This document shows, one piece after another, positions 26,480 through 33,926 of a DNA stretch of 64,000 nt. The notes beneath the pieces were generated by a model. That model was not told where the DNA came from. It worked only from the letters and a program-made list of their open reading frames with translations, and searched no databases. Made by a program: the position numbers and the translations under genes. The DNA is from Ruminococcus sp. (lineage in GTDB: Bacteria > Bacillota > Clostridia > Oscillospirales > Ruminococcaceae), in contig NZ_DXUU01000003.1 of the NCBI RefSeq assembly GCF_019417665.1, positions 62,001 to 126,000 on the forward strand, written 5' to 3'. Position 1 is the first letter of the stretch, and each line of letters opens with the position of its first letter.

Positions 26480-26510
26480 TGAAACTTTTTGCCTGTTTCG
26501 TGTATCTAAT
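26480..26510 (+). promoter_or_regulatory. ECF-type promoter upstream of the sigma gene
   Basis: TGAAACTTTTT (from 26480) followed after 17 nt from TGAAAC by TATCTAAT (26503-26510). This GAAAC/TCTAAT form fits extracytoplasmic-function sigma promoters of Firmicutes and not sigma-A, pointing to autoregulation. Confidence 0.6.
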
Positions 26511-26536
26511 AGGCAAAGGGAAGGAGGCGAGCACCC

Positions 26537-27049
26537 ATGATGGAACAGATCCTTGCGGCAAGAGACGGAGACAGCGAAGCCTTTATTTCGCTGATGGAGG
26601 CATACAAACCGGAGCTGTACCGAACAGCACGTGCCATTCTGCACAACGACACCGATGCAGCCGATGCCATACAGGAGACCATACTCACCTGCTGGCAGAA
26701 GATCCACACCTTGCGCAAGCCGGAATATTGTAAAACATGGGTCACACGCATCTGCATCAACTGCTGTAAAAAAATCCTGCGGCAAAATCGGAATATCGTC
26801 TATGTGGACAGCTACGACGGTATTGAACCGGTAACTGAGGAACACGCCTATGCAACGGATTCCCTTTTACAGAAGATCGACAGCCGCTATGCGGTGATAC
26901 TCTCGCTCTACTATAAGGGCGGTTATTCTGTCAGGGAAATTGCAGAAATGATGCACATGAACGAAAACACCGTGAAAACAAGACTGTCCCGGGGCAGGAG
27001 CGCCTGCCGCAAAATCAGCCTTTCGGAAGAATCGACAGGAGGTATCTGA
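26537..27049 (+). CDS. ECF RNA polymerase sigma factor
   Basis: 170-aa group 4 sigma. Sigma-2 region (about 15-80, YRTARAILHNDTDAADAIQETILTCW), sigma-4 region (about 110-160, YAVILSLYYKGGYSVREIAEMMHMNENTVKTRLSRGR). Start after AAGGAGG; two adjacent ATGs (26537, 26540) are possible. Directly followed (1 nt gap) by its DUF4179 anti-sigma gene, giving a two-gene stress module with an ECF-like promoter. Confidence 0.94.
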   Translation: MMEQILAARDGDSEAFISLMEAYKPELYRTARAILHNDTDAADAIQETILTCWQKIHTLRKPEYCKTWVTRICINCCKKILRQNRNIVYVDSYDGIEPVTEEHAYATDSLLQKIDSRYAVILSLYYKGGYSVREIAEMMHMNENTVKTRLSRGRSACRKISLSEESTGGI

Positions 27050-27050
27050 T

Positions 27051-28262
27051 ATGAACAAGTATGATAACTATTCCCCATCCAACGACAATCTGCCGGAGAT
27101 CGTGGAAGAAAAATGCCAGGAGGCATATGCGCAGATCCGTCTTGAATCAGCATCCGGTAAAAAGTGCAGCCATTGGAGTGTCCGCAAAAAAGCAGCCGCC
27201 ATTGTCTCCGTGGCAGCGGCAGCAGCACTGGGGATCACCTTTGCTGCTCCGGCAGTGGCATCTTCGGAGATCATGCAGAATATTTATGCGTTTTTTTCAA
27301 GTGAAGCAGTCTATTCCAAGGATCCAGCCACACAGAACAACCTTTCTCCTTATGCACAGTTAGTACAAAAAGAAACAGATGGACAAAATGGAACACTTCA
27401 CGTGGAAAGCGTTTACTTTGACGGTGATAATATCAGCATGACCCTACGGCTTACAGATTTACCGGAGAATATGCTAGAGAGCACTTGTCTCAGCGCACCA
27501 ATCGAAGCAACACTCGGTGGGCAAGAGTTAAAATTCCGTGACATCACTGGTGAATTTGCTGTAGATTCGGAAACTGGAGTGATTGCCTCTATGTCAGAAG
27601 AAGCCGAGGGAAAAACCACCTATGCAACCATGAGCCTGGCAGGATTTGTAAAGTCTGACAATGGATATTGTACTGTTTTAACAGCTCCCTATGATGGTGA
27701 AATAAAAGACACACTCCCTTTGCAACTGTCGATTCCTTATTACAGAGGCAGTAATTCAAGTATTCAAATTCTGGCTTCTGAAACAGAAGACGGAAGCCGT
27801 TGCTATGAGCCAAAGGACATCGGCATTTGTCAAGCTAACCTTTCTCTGGAAACAACTGTCCCATACCAGTCTGGATTGAAAACCACTTATGACGTCCAAG
27901 AGACAAAAAACGGCATTACATTGGAACACATCATTGTTTCACCATTTTCCATTGAAATCGCCATGTCTGGTGATTTCGGAGAATATGATACCGTATATAT
28001 CACTGATCAGAATCAAAATTCGTATCAGCCCATTTTTGACACGGACACTCCCCTAAGTTTCAACGGCGTCTCCACATGGGAAGCTCCCTTAATAGATGCG
28101 ACCTCCATTTCCATTACAATTGTTCCAGATAAAGGAGAAATGGAAGATGGGGAAACTTGTTTCACTGTTCCCATTGAAAAAGGCTATCGTTCTCCGGCAG
28201 TCAATCATTTTGATACAGCCGGCGGAAATGATATCACCTACATTCCTCCTTTGGATGAATAA
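27051..28262 (+). CDS. Membrane anti-sigma factor with DUF4179-type domain
   Basis: 403 aa. Cytoplasmic N-terminus (1-45) presumed to bind the ECF factor, one TM helix (about 47-69, KKAAAIVSVAAAAALGITFAA), and a large extracytoplasmic domain with the DUF4179 hallmark right after the membrane (ASSEIMQNIYAFF). Start 1 nt after the sigma stop with GGAGG inside the sigma gene end. The signal it senses is unknown. AT content rises in the outer domain compared with the sigma gene. Confidence 0.85.
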   Translation: MNKYDNYSPSNDNLPEIVEEKCQEAYAQIRLESASGKKCSHWSVRKKAAAIVSVAAAAALGITFAAPAVASSEIMQNIYAFFSSEAVYSKDPATQNNLSPYAQLVQKETDGQNGTLHVESVYFDGDNISMTLRLTDLPENMLESTCLSAPIEATLGGQELKFRDITGEFAVDSETGVIASMSEEAEGKTTYATMSLAGFVKSDNGYCTVLTAPYDGEIKDTLPLQLSIPYYRGSNSSIQILASETEDGSRCYEPKDIGICQANLSLETTVPYQSGLKTTYDVQETKNGITLEHIIVSPFSIEIAMSGDFGEYDTVYITDQNQNSYQPIFDTDTPLSFNGVSTWEAPLIDATSISITIVPDKGEMEDGETCFTVPIEKGYRSPAVNHFDTAGGNDITYIPPLDE

Positions 28263-28307
28263 ACACATTCACAATTTTTTCTTCCCCTAGATTTTTCTCC
28301 TTATGAC

Positions 28308-28350
28308 AAAAGGCAGATACCGCCAAGTTCCGGCGGCATCTACCTTTTTT
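28308..28350. terminator. Bidirectional terminator between anti-sigma and kinase genes
   Basis: AAAAGGCAGATACCGCC pairs with GGCGGCATCTACCTTTT with two mismatches, short loop, T-run on both strands. Confidence 0.9.
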
Positions 28351-28362
28351 GCATATTCCGAT

Positions 28363-29103
28363 TTACTCGTAATCAAACACATTTACCCAGCGCAGCAGGA
28401 AATCCCGTTCCTGGGGATTGTCTTTCACCAGCTGTGACGCTGCCACAATGGGCAGCCACTGGGACACATACTGTTTTGCCACATCGTTCATGTCGCAGAA
28501 CATATCCAGATATAATTCCGCCCAGTCATCCCTGCCGCTAAGCCGGAACATGAGATATGTCCGTGCTGCATCTGCACTACCATTTCCCTGGGTGGCATGT
28601 GACCAGTCAATGACATACAGTCTGCCATCCTTATCCACAATGACGTTGCTGGGATTGAAATCCCCGTGGCAAACCTTGATGTGATCCGGCATGGCGTTCA
28701 AACGGGTGTGCAGGTCATAGCGTGTGGTGGCATCCAGCCCGGATTGGCTGATCTTTCGGTTCATTTTGTCCTTGAGCTTCGTCAGCAGCGGCGAACGCTT
28801 GCTCTGGATCTCCTTTTGCAGCAGCACAAATTGTTCCATATAGCTGTGCATCCGGTCAGGATTGGTTTCCATAAGGGACTGTAGCGTCTCTCCTTCCACA
28901 AATTCCGTGACGATCGCCCATTTTCCCTCTACCTTGCGCACTTCCAACAGCTTCGGGATACGCAGGCCAGTCTCCTCCACACGAGCCTGGTTCAGGGCTT
29001 CGTTAAGAATGTCCGACTTCTTAAAACCGTGACCGAACACCTTTACACGAGTGTTTCCCTCTCGATAGCTGGTCTTTTCCCGGCTTTCCAACAATGGTTC
29101 CAT
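28363..29103 (-). CDS. Aminoglycoside-phosphotransferase-fold kinase (TIGR02172-like)
   Basis: 246-aa kinase-like protein. APH/choline kinase fold: AIVTEFVEGETLQSLM hinge, catalytic loop VCHGDFNPSN (H146, D148), metal-binding VIDWSHATQG. Start at ATG 29103, 9 nt after GAGGAGG. Its first codons lie just past the adhE stop region (ORFs are 20 bp apart on the same strand with adhE upstream), so it is read with adhE. No evidence for antibiotic resistance; the real substrate is unknown, perhaps a sugar or small alcohol. Confidence 0.8.
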   Translation of the reverse strand: MEPLLESREKTSYREGNTRVKVFGHGFKKSDILNEALNQARVEETGLRIPKLLEVRKVEGKWAIVTEFVEGETLQSLMETNPDRMHSYMEQFVLLQKEIQSKRSPLLTKLKDKMNRKISQSGLDATTRYDLHTRLNAMPDHIKVCHGDFNPSNVIVDKDGRLYVIDWSHATQGNGSADAARTYLMFRLSGRDDWAELYLDMFCDMNDVAKQYVSQWLPIVAASQLVKDNPQERDFLLRWVNVFDYE

Positions 29104-29123
29104 ACATCGATTCCTCCTCAGGC

Positions 29124-31739
29124 TCATGCGCCGTAATATGCTTTCAGGTACATCTCACGAATTTCCGAGATCAGCGGATAACGTGGATTTGCGCCAGTGC
29201 ACTGGTCATCGAACGCCTGTTCGCTCATTTCATCCAGAGTCTCCAGGAATGCAGTTTCTTCGATGCCATACTCCCGGATGCTCTTCTTGATGCCTACCAG
29301 CGCCTTCAGTTCTTCGATCTTTGCAATGAAGTTCTCAAATACTTCTTCATCCGTTTCGCCTGTCACGCCCACAAATCGTGCACATTCGCAGTAGCGGGAC
29401 AGTGCCTTGGGATAGGGATACTGGGAGAACGTTCCCATTTTCCGGGGTGCTTCTGCAATATTATACCGCATGACCTCCGTAATGAGAATGGCATTGGCAA
29501 CGCCGTGGGGCAGATGGTGGAATGCCCCCAGCTTGTGCGCCATAGAGTGGCACACGCCCAGGAATGCATTGGCAAACGCCATACCAGCCATAGTAGACGC
29601 ATTCGCCATCTTCTCCCGTGCCAGAGGCGCATTTGCGCCGTTTTCGTAGCACTCCGGCAGATAGGTGAAGATATTTTTCAGTGCCTGCAACGCCAGCCCA
29701 TCGGTATAATCCGTTGCCATAACAGATGCGTATGCCTCCAGTGCATGGGTCATGGCATCAACACCGGATGCCGCCGTCAGTCCCTTGGGCTGAGACATCA
29801 TAAGATCCGTGTCAATGATCGCCATATTGGGCAGCAGCTGATAATCCGCCAACGGATACTTCGTTCCGGTTGTCTCATCGGTAATGACTGCAAAGGGCGT
29901 TACTTCCGAACCGGTACCAGACGAGGTGGGAACGGCGATAAAATACGCCTTTCCGCCCATTTCCGGAAATTCGTAAGTGCGCTTTCGGATATCCAGGAAA
30001 CGCATTGCCATATCTGCAAAATCTGCCTCCGGATGTTCATACAGCACCCACATGATCTTTGCCGCATCCATTGCCGAGCCGCCGCCCAAAGCAATAATCA
30101 CATCCGGCTCAAAGGTGCGCATCAGCGCCGCACCTTCCTTGGCGCAGGCAAGGGTGGGGTCGGGCTGAACATCGGAAAAGATCTGGTATGCCACGCCCAT
30201 TTTTTGCAGGGGTTCTGTCACACAGGAGGTCATACCACTTTTGAACAGGAACTGATCCGTCACAATAAAAGCACGCTTCCGATGCAGCACCTCTTCGATC
30301 TCACGCAGTGCCACCGGCAAGCAGCCTTTTTTAAAGTACACCTTCTGAGGCGTGCGGAACCACAGCATATTTTCTCTCCTCTCAGCCACTGTCTTGATAT
30401 TCAGCAAATGTTTCACGCCGACGTTTTCCGAAACGGAATTTCCGCCCCAGGAACCGCAGCCCAGGGTCAGGGACGGTGCCAGATTGAAGTTATACAAATC
30501 GCCGATACCGCCGTGAGAGGACGGTGTATTCACCACGATACGGCAGGCTTTCATCCGGTCTGCGAAAATGGCAATTTTTTCCCGCTGCTGCACCTCATCT
30601 ACATACAAAGATGCGGTATGACCATAGCCGCCGTCCTTGATGAGCCGGTCGGCATACTGCACTGCCTGTTCAAAATTCTCCGCACGATACATTGCCAGCA
30701 CCGGAGACAGCTTTTCGTGGGCAAATTCCTCACTGATCTCCACAGAGGTGACCTCGCCGATGAGCACCCGTGTTTCCTCCGGCACATCTACTTCCGCAAG
30801 GGCTGCAATTTTTGCCGCCGGCTGCCCTACGATCTTACTATTCAAAGAACCGTTAATGAGAATGGTCTTGCGTACCTTTTCTGTCTCCTCCGGCGAGAGG
30901 AAATAACAGCCACGCTTCTGGAATTCGGCACGGACGGCATCATAAATTTTCGTATCCACGATCACCGACTGCTCCGAAGCACAGATCATACCATTGTCAA
31001 AGGTCTTGGAATGCACAATGGAGTTCACAGCCTTCCGGATATCTGCTGAAGCGTCAATGACTGCAGGGGTATTGCCGGCACCTACACCCAGGGCAGGCTT
31101 ACCGCTGGAATAGGCTGCACGTACCATACCAGGGCCGCCTGTTGCCAGAATAATATCTGCCTCCCGCATGAGGGTATTGGTCATTTCCAGAGACGGCACA
31201 TCGATCCAGCCAATGATATCCTTCGGCGCACCGGCTTTCACCGCTGCATCCAGGACGATTTTCGCCGCTGCAATGGTGCTGCCCTTGGCACGGGGATGGG
31301 GTGAGATCAAGATAGCATTGCGTGTCTTCAGGCAAATCAGTGCCTTGAAAATCGCAGTAGAAGTGGGATTCGTTGTGGGAATTACCGCCGCCACAACGCC
31401 GATAGGTTCTGCAATGCGCATAGTGCCATAGGCAGGATCTTCTTCGATGACACCGCAGGTTTTGGTGTTTTTATAGGCGTTGTAGATATACTCAGAGGCA
31501 TAATTATTCTTAATGACCTTATCCTCTACCACACCCATACCGGTTTCTTCCACTGCCATTTTTGCCAGCGAAAGCCGTGCATGGTTTGCCGCAAGTGCAG
31601 CAGCCCGGAAGATCCGATCCACCTGTTCCTGTGTGTATTCCGCATACTGCTCCTGCGCACGGCGCACCTGAGCCAACTTGCGTTCCAGTGCAGGAACACC
31701 ATCCACCAACGGTCTGTTGTTTTCATTATGATCCATCAT
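29124..31739 (-). CDS. adhE: Bifunctional acetaldehyde-CoA / alcohol dehydrogenase
   Basis: Converts acetyl-CoA to ethanol in two NADH-consuming steps; cytoplasmic, forms spirosomes in relatives. 871 aa. N-terminal ALDH half with catalytic Cys253 (NGMICASEQS) and GVGAGNTPAVID; linker; C-terminal iron alcohol dehydrogenase half with LGGGSAMDAAKIMW and iron-site AFLGVCHSMAHKLGAFHHLPHG. Start chosen at ATG 31739, 7 nt after AGGAG. Main NADH sink, so the Rex gene at 48 kb is a likely regulator, though I found no clear Rex operator at its promoter. Confidence 0.97.
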   Translation of the reverse strand: MMDHNENNRPLVDGVPALERKLAQVRRAQEQYAEYTQEQVDRIFRAAALAANHARLSLAKMAVEETGMGVVEDKVIKNNYASEYIYNAYKNTKTCGVIEEDPAYGTMRIAEPIGVVAAVIPTTNPTSTAIFKALICLKTRNAILISPHPRAKGSTIAAAKIVLDAAVKAGAPKDIIGWIDVPSLEMTNTLMREADIILATGGPGMVRAAYSSGKPALGVGAGNTPAVIDASADIRKAVNSIVHSKTFDNGMICASEQSVIVDTKIYDAVRAEFQKRGCYFLSPEETEKVRKTILINGSLNSKIVGQPAAKIAALAEVDVPEETRVLIGEVTSVEISEEFAHEKLSPVLAMYRAENFEQAVQYADRLIKDGGYGHTASLYVDEVQQREKIAIFADRMKACRIVVNTPSSHGGIGDLYNFNLAPSLTLGCGSWGGNSVSENVGVKHLLNIKTVAERRENMLWFRTPQKVYFKKGCLPVALREIEEVLHRKRAFIVTDQFLFKSGMTSCVTEPLQKMGVAYQIFSDVQPDPTLACAKEGAALMRTFEPDVIIALGGGSAMDAAKIMWVLYEHPEADFADMAMRFLDIRKRTYEFPEMGGKAYFIAVPTSSGTGSEVTPFAVITDETTGTKYPLADYQLLPNMAIIDTDLMMSQPKGLTAASGVDAMTHALEAYASVMATDYTDGLALQALKNIFTYLPECYENGANAPLAREKMANASTMAGMAFANAFLGVCHSMAHKLGAFHHLPHGVANAILITEVMRYNIAEAPRKMGTFSQYPYPKALSRYCECARFVGVTGETDEEVFENFIAKIEELKALVGIKKSIREYGIEETAFLETLDEMSEQAFDDQCTGANPRYPLISEIREMYLKAYYGA

Positions 31740-32000
31740 ATCATTACTCCTATTCTGAATCAGGACGGAACACTTCTGCGACAAGATGCGCAGCGATCCC
31801 CACCTGCGGCACCGTTGTCACCTACATTATACCACATGGAAAGATGCTCCGTCAATAGTGGGCTGACAAGGCTGAATTTTGTTTTCGATACGTGTTTGTA
31901 GTGGGAGATATCATCCGTCCGCATTTTTCGGTTGAAAAGCCTTTGCCTGCGGGCGGCTAATAGCCGTCCCTACATATCTGCTTATTTTACCCACGCATTA
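31740..32000 (-). promoter_or_regulatory. adhE promoter and upstream intergenic DNA
   Basis: Minus strand TTGACG (31850-31855), 18-nt spacer, TATAAT (31826-31831), leader about 80 nt. No TTGTTAA-N4-TTAACAA type Rex operator is visible. At 31951-31973 a GGGCGGCTAATAGCCGTCCC palindrome, a dispersed-repeat remnant, precedes the MITE. No gene. Confidence 0.65.
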
Positions 32001-32160
32001 GAGCCTGTTTAGCATCTTTTCGCACGCATCTTTTCGGTGAATTTTGTCGGTTTCTGCGTTAAAAATTCTTGCCATACGCCAGTATGCCTGCGAATTTTCG
32101 CCTTGAAATCGGCAAAAATTCCCTCGAAAATCTGCGTACGCCAAGATACTAAACAGGCTC
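32001..32160 (+). mobile_element. 160-bp foldback MITE, copy A
   Basis: Bounded by perfect terminal inverted repeats GAGCCTGTTTAG / CTAAACAGGCTC and flanked on both sides by TTA, a 3-bp target duplication. The two arms remain imperfectly complementary along most of the length, with a CATACGCCAGTATG palindrome at the centre, so the RNA or single strand folds into one long hairpin. It has no ORF. Copy B at 48234-48393 is its reverse complement with one internal mismatch seen. TIRs starting GAG and TNA duplications are typical of the IS1031 subgroup of IS5-family elements, a plausible parent. Confidence 0.88.
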
Positions 32161-32189
32161 TTACAACACACAAATCACCCCACCCCGTT

Positions 32190-32222
32190 TTGACAGGAAC
32201 TGCGCAGTTGCTTTGTTATAAT
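32190..32222 (+). promoter_or_regulatory. Candidate spoIIG promoter (Spo0A-type, 21-bp spacer)
   Basis: TTGACA (32190-32195) and TATAAT (32217-32222) are perfect hexamers but 21 bp apart, too far for ordinary sigma-A use. The B. subtilis spoIIG promoter is known for a 22-bp spacer and Spo0A dependence. Here TTTGACA overlapping the -35 differs by one base from an inverted 0A box (TTCGACA). The MITE ends 29 bp upstream. Confidence 0.55.
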
Positions 32223-32241
32223 GGACACAGAGGTGATAGCA

Positions 32242-33051
32242 GTGCAAACGATTTATCTGGACGTTCTGCTGGTGCAGAGCCTCTATGTCAATTATTTTTT
32301 GCTGCGTGCTGCTGCAAAAATCACGCATTCCCGATTGCGATTGCTGCGCTGTTTCCTGACGGCTGCCGGCAGCAGTCTGTTTTCCCTGCTGATCCTGCTG
32401 CCGCCCCTGCCAATACTGCTCCAGCTGGTCTGCAAGCTTCTGGCAGCGGCGGTGACGGTCACCATGGCGTTCGGAATCCATCGAGAAAGCTGGCTTCGGC
32501 AGTTCGGCTGCTTTTTTGCATGCAATTTTCTCCTGGCAGGTCTGCTTCTAGCAGTCAGCAGCCTTTCCAGCCATGGATTTGCCACCTGGGGGAACAGTTA
32601 TTGCTATCTGGATTTTTCCCTGTTACAGTTGATTCTATTCACTGCACTGGCATATTCTTTGCTGCATTTATGCAGTCTGCTGCGAAACCGCCGCCGTCAT
32701 ACCGATGACCGCTTTCAAGTATTTCTGCGGCTCGGTGAAAAAACAGCTGCACTGCCAGGACTTGCTGACACAGGAAACAACCTGACTGACATGTTTTCCG
32801 GCATACCGGTAATCATTTGCAGCAAAGAAATGCTTTCCGATGTGCTGGATGACAGAGCCGTGGAAACACTCCGGGGATATCGCCTGGTGCCCTGTACTAC
32901 CGTAACAGCCCAAGGGCTAATCCCCGTATTCCGTCCGGATGAAGTCTGTATCCGGAATCTTTCCACCGGAAAGAGCCGTGCTGTAGACGTCATGATCGGC
33001 ATCAGCGGCAGTCAGGAAAGCGCCATTTTTCACCCCAATCTGATGGAATAA
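32242..33051 (+). CDS. spoIIGA: Sporulation sigma-E processing peptidase SpoIIGA
   Basis: Membrane aspartic protease that activates pro-sigma-E in the mother cell. 269 aa from GTG 32242, 6 nt after GAGGTG; the ATG at 32221 lies inside the -10 box. N-terminal half has about five TM helices (start VQTIYLDVLLVQSLYVNYFLL); C-terminal half has the catalytic DTGN motif (GLADTGNNLTD, D176) and later IRNLSTGKSRAVDVMIGIS. Followed 17 bp later by sigE, the B. subtilis order. Confidence 0.92.
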   Translation: MQTIYLDVLLVQSLYVNYFLLRAAAKITHSRLRLLRCFLTAAGSSLFSLLILLPPLPILLQLVCKLLAAAVTVTMAFGIHRESWLRQFGCFFACNFLLAGLLLAVSSLSSHGFATWGNSYCYLDFSLLQLILFTALAYSLLHLCSLLRNRRRHTDDRFQVFLRLGEKTAALPGLADTGNNLTDMFSGIPVIICSKEMLSDVLDDRAVETLRGYRLVPCTTVTAQGLIPVFRPDEVCIRNLSTGKSRAVDVMIGISGSQESAIFHPNLME

Positions 33052-33068
33052 CAGAAAGGAACCTGAAC

Positions 33069-33806
33069 ATGCAATCATTATTCTGGAAACTTCAACTTTT
33101 TTTCACCCAGCTTCGAGAAAAACTCGCTGCGCCATGCCGAGTGGACTATATTAACGGTACGGACACCTTGCCGCCACCCCTTTCTAAAGAAGAGGAACAA
33201 ACGGTTTTTGCCGCTTTGGAGCAAGGCGATCCCCATGCACGGGAAACGCTCATTGTCCACAATCTGCGATTGGTGGTGTACATCGCACGAAAATTCGAAT
33301 CCTCCGGTCTGGGACTGGAGGATCTCATTTCCATCGGTACCATCGGTCTTATCAAAGCCGTGGAGACATTTTGTCCTGCAAAAAAAATTAAGCTCGCCAC
33401 CTATGCCTCTCGCTGTATCGAAAATGAAATTCTCATGGTACTGCGCAAGAATACCCAGACACGAGGGGAGATCTCCATTGATGAACCGCTGAGCGCCGAT
33501 TGGGACGGCAATGAGCTGCTGCTTTCCGATATTCTCGGCACAGACGAGGATATTGTCTGTAAGGATATTGAAACAGAAGCCGAACGAGAAATGCTCCGGG
33601 CGGCTGTGTCCGAACTGGGCGAACGGGAACAGGAGATCATGCAGATGCGCTTCGGGCTAGCTGGCGGACGGGAACGTACACAGAAAGAAGTAGCAGAAGC
33701 CATCGGCATTTCCCAATCCTATATCTCACGGCTGGAAAAAAAGATCATCCGAAAGCTACGCTGCAAGCTGGAAGAGGCTGACCAACCGCTCACTGGGAAA
33801 TCATAA
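33069..33806 (+). CDS. sigE: Sporulation sigma factor sigma-E (pro-form)
   Basis: Mother-cell sigma factor, 245 aa. An amphipathic pro-sequence (about 1-30, SLFWKLQLFFTQLREKL) precedes the conserved LPPPLSKEEEQ; region 2 contains NLRLVVYIARKFE and KKIKLATYASRCIENEILM; region 4 TQKEVAEAIGISQSYISRLEKKIIRKL. Cleavage near VDYINGTD by the SpoIIGA encoded upstream is expected. In B. subtilis sigG follows; here a terminator follows instead, so sigG must be elsewhere or missing. Confidence 0.95.
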   Translation: MQSLFWKLQLFFTQLREKLAAPCRVDYINGTDTLPPPLSKEEEQTVFAALEQGDPHARETLIVHNLRLVVYIARKFESSGLGLEDLISIGTIGLIKAVETFCPAKKIKLATYASRCIENEILMVLRKNTQTRGEISIDEPLSADWDGNELLLSDILGTDEDIVCKDIETEAEREMLRAAVSELGEREQEIMQMRFGLAGGRERTQKEVAEAIGISQSYISRLEKKIIRKLRCKLEEADQPLTGKS

Positions 33807-33817
33807 TAATACACACA

Positions 33818-33866
33818 ATAAAAAAAACAGCCGCAAGGATTAGTGCATATCCCCTTGCGGCTGTTC
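33818..33866. terminator. Bidirectional terminator between sigE and dockerin gene
   Basis: AACAGCCGCAAGG (33826-33838) pairs perfectly with CCTTGCGGCTGTT (33853-33865). An eight-A tract gives a strong U-run on the minus strand. Confidence 0.93.
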
Positions 33867-33926
33867 TTATTGACAGGACATCACCAGCCCTGTTTTGTTA
33901 CGATTTTTAAAGTTCGACTGATTGCA

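Noticed and set aside
28363..29103. Aminoglycoside resistance gene
   Set aside because: Has the kinase fold only; it is linked to adhE and has no resistance-type context or close similarity that I recognise.
29094..31049. 651-aa frame opposite adhE
   Set aside because: Antisense shadow with His/Cys/Arg bias; AdhE motifs on the minus strand are unmistakable.
31740..31870. Rex operator at the adhE promoter
   Set aside because: No TTGTTAA/TTAACAA-type palindrome near the -35/-10; control by Rex remains possible but is not shown.
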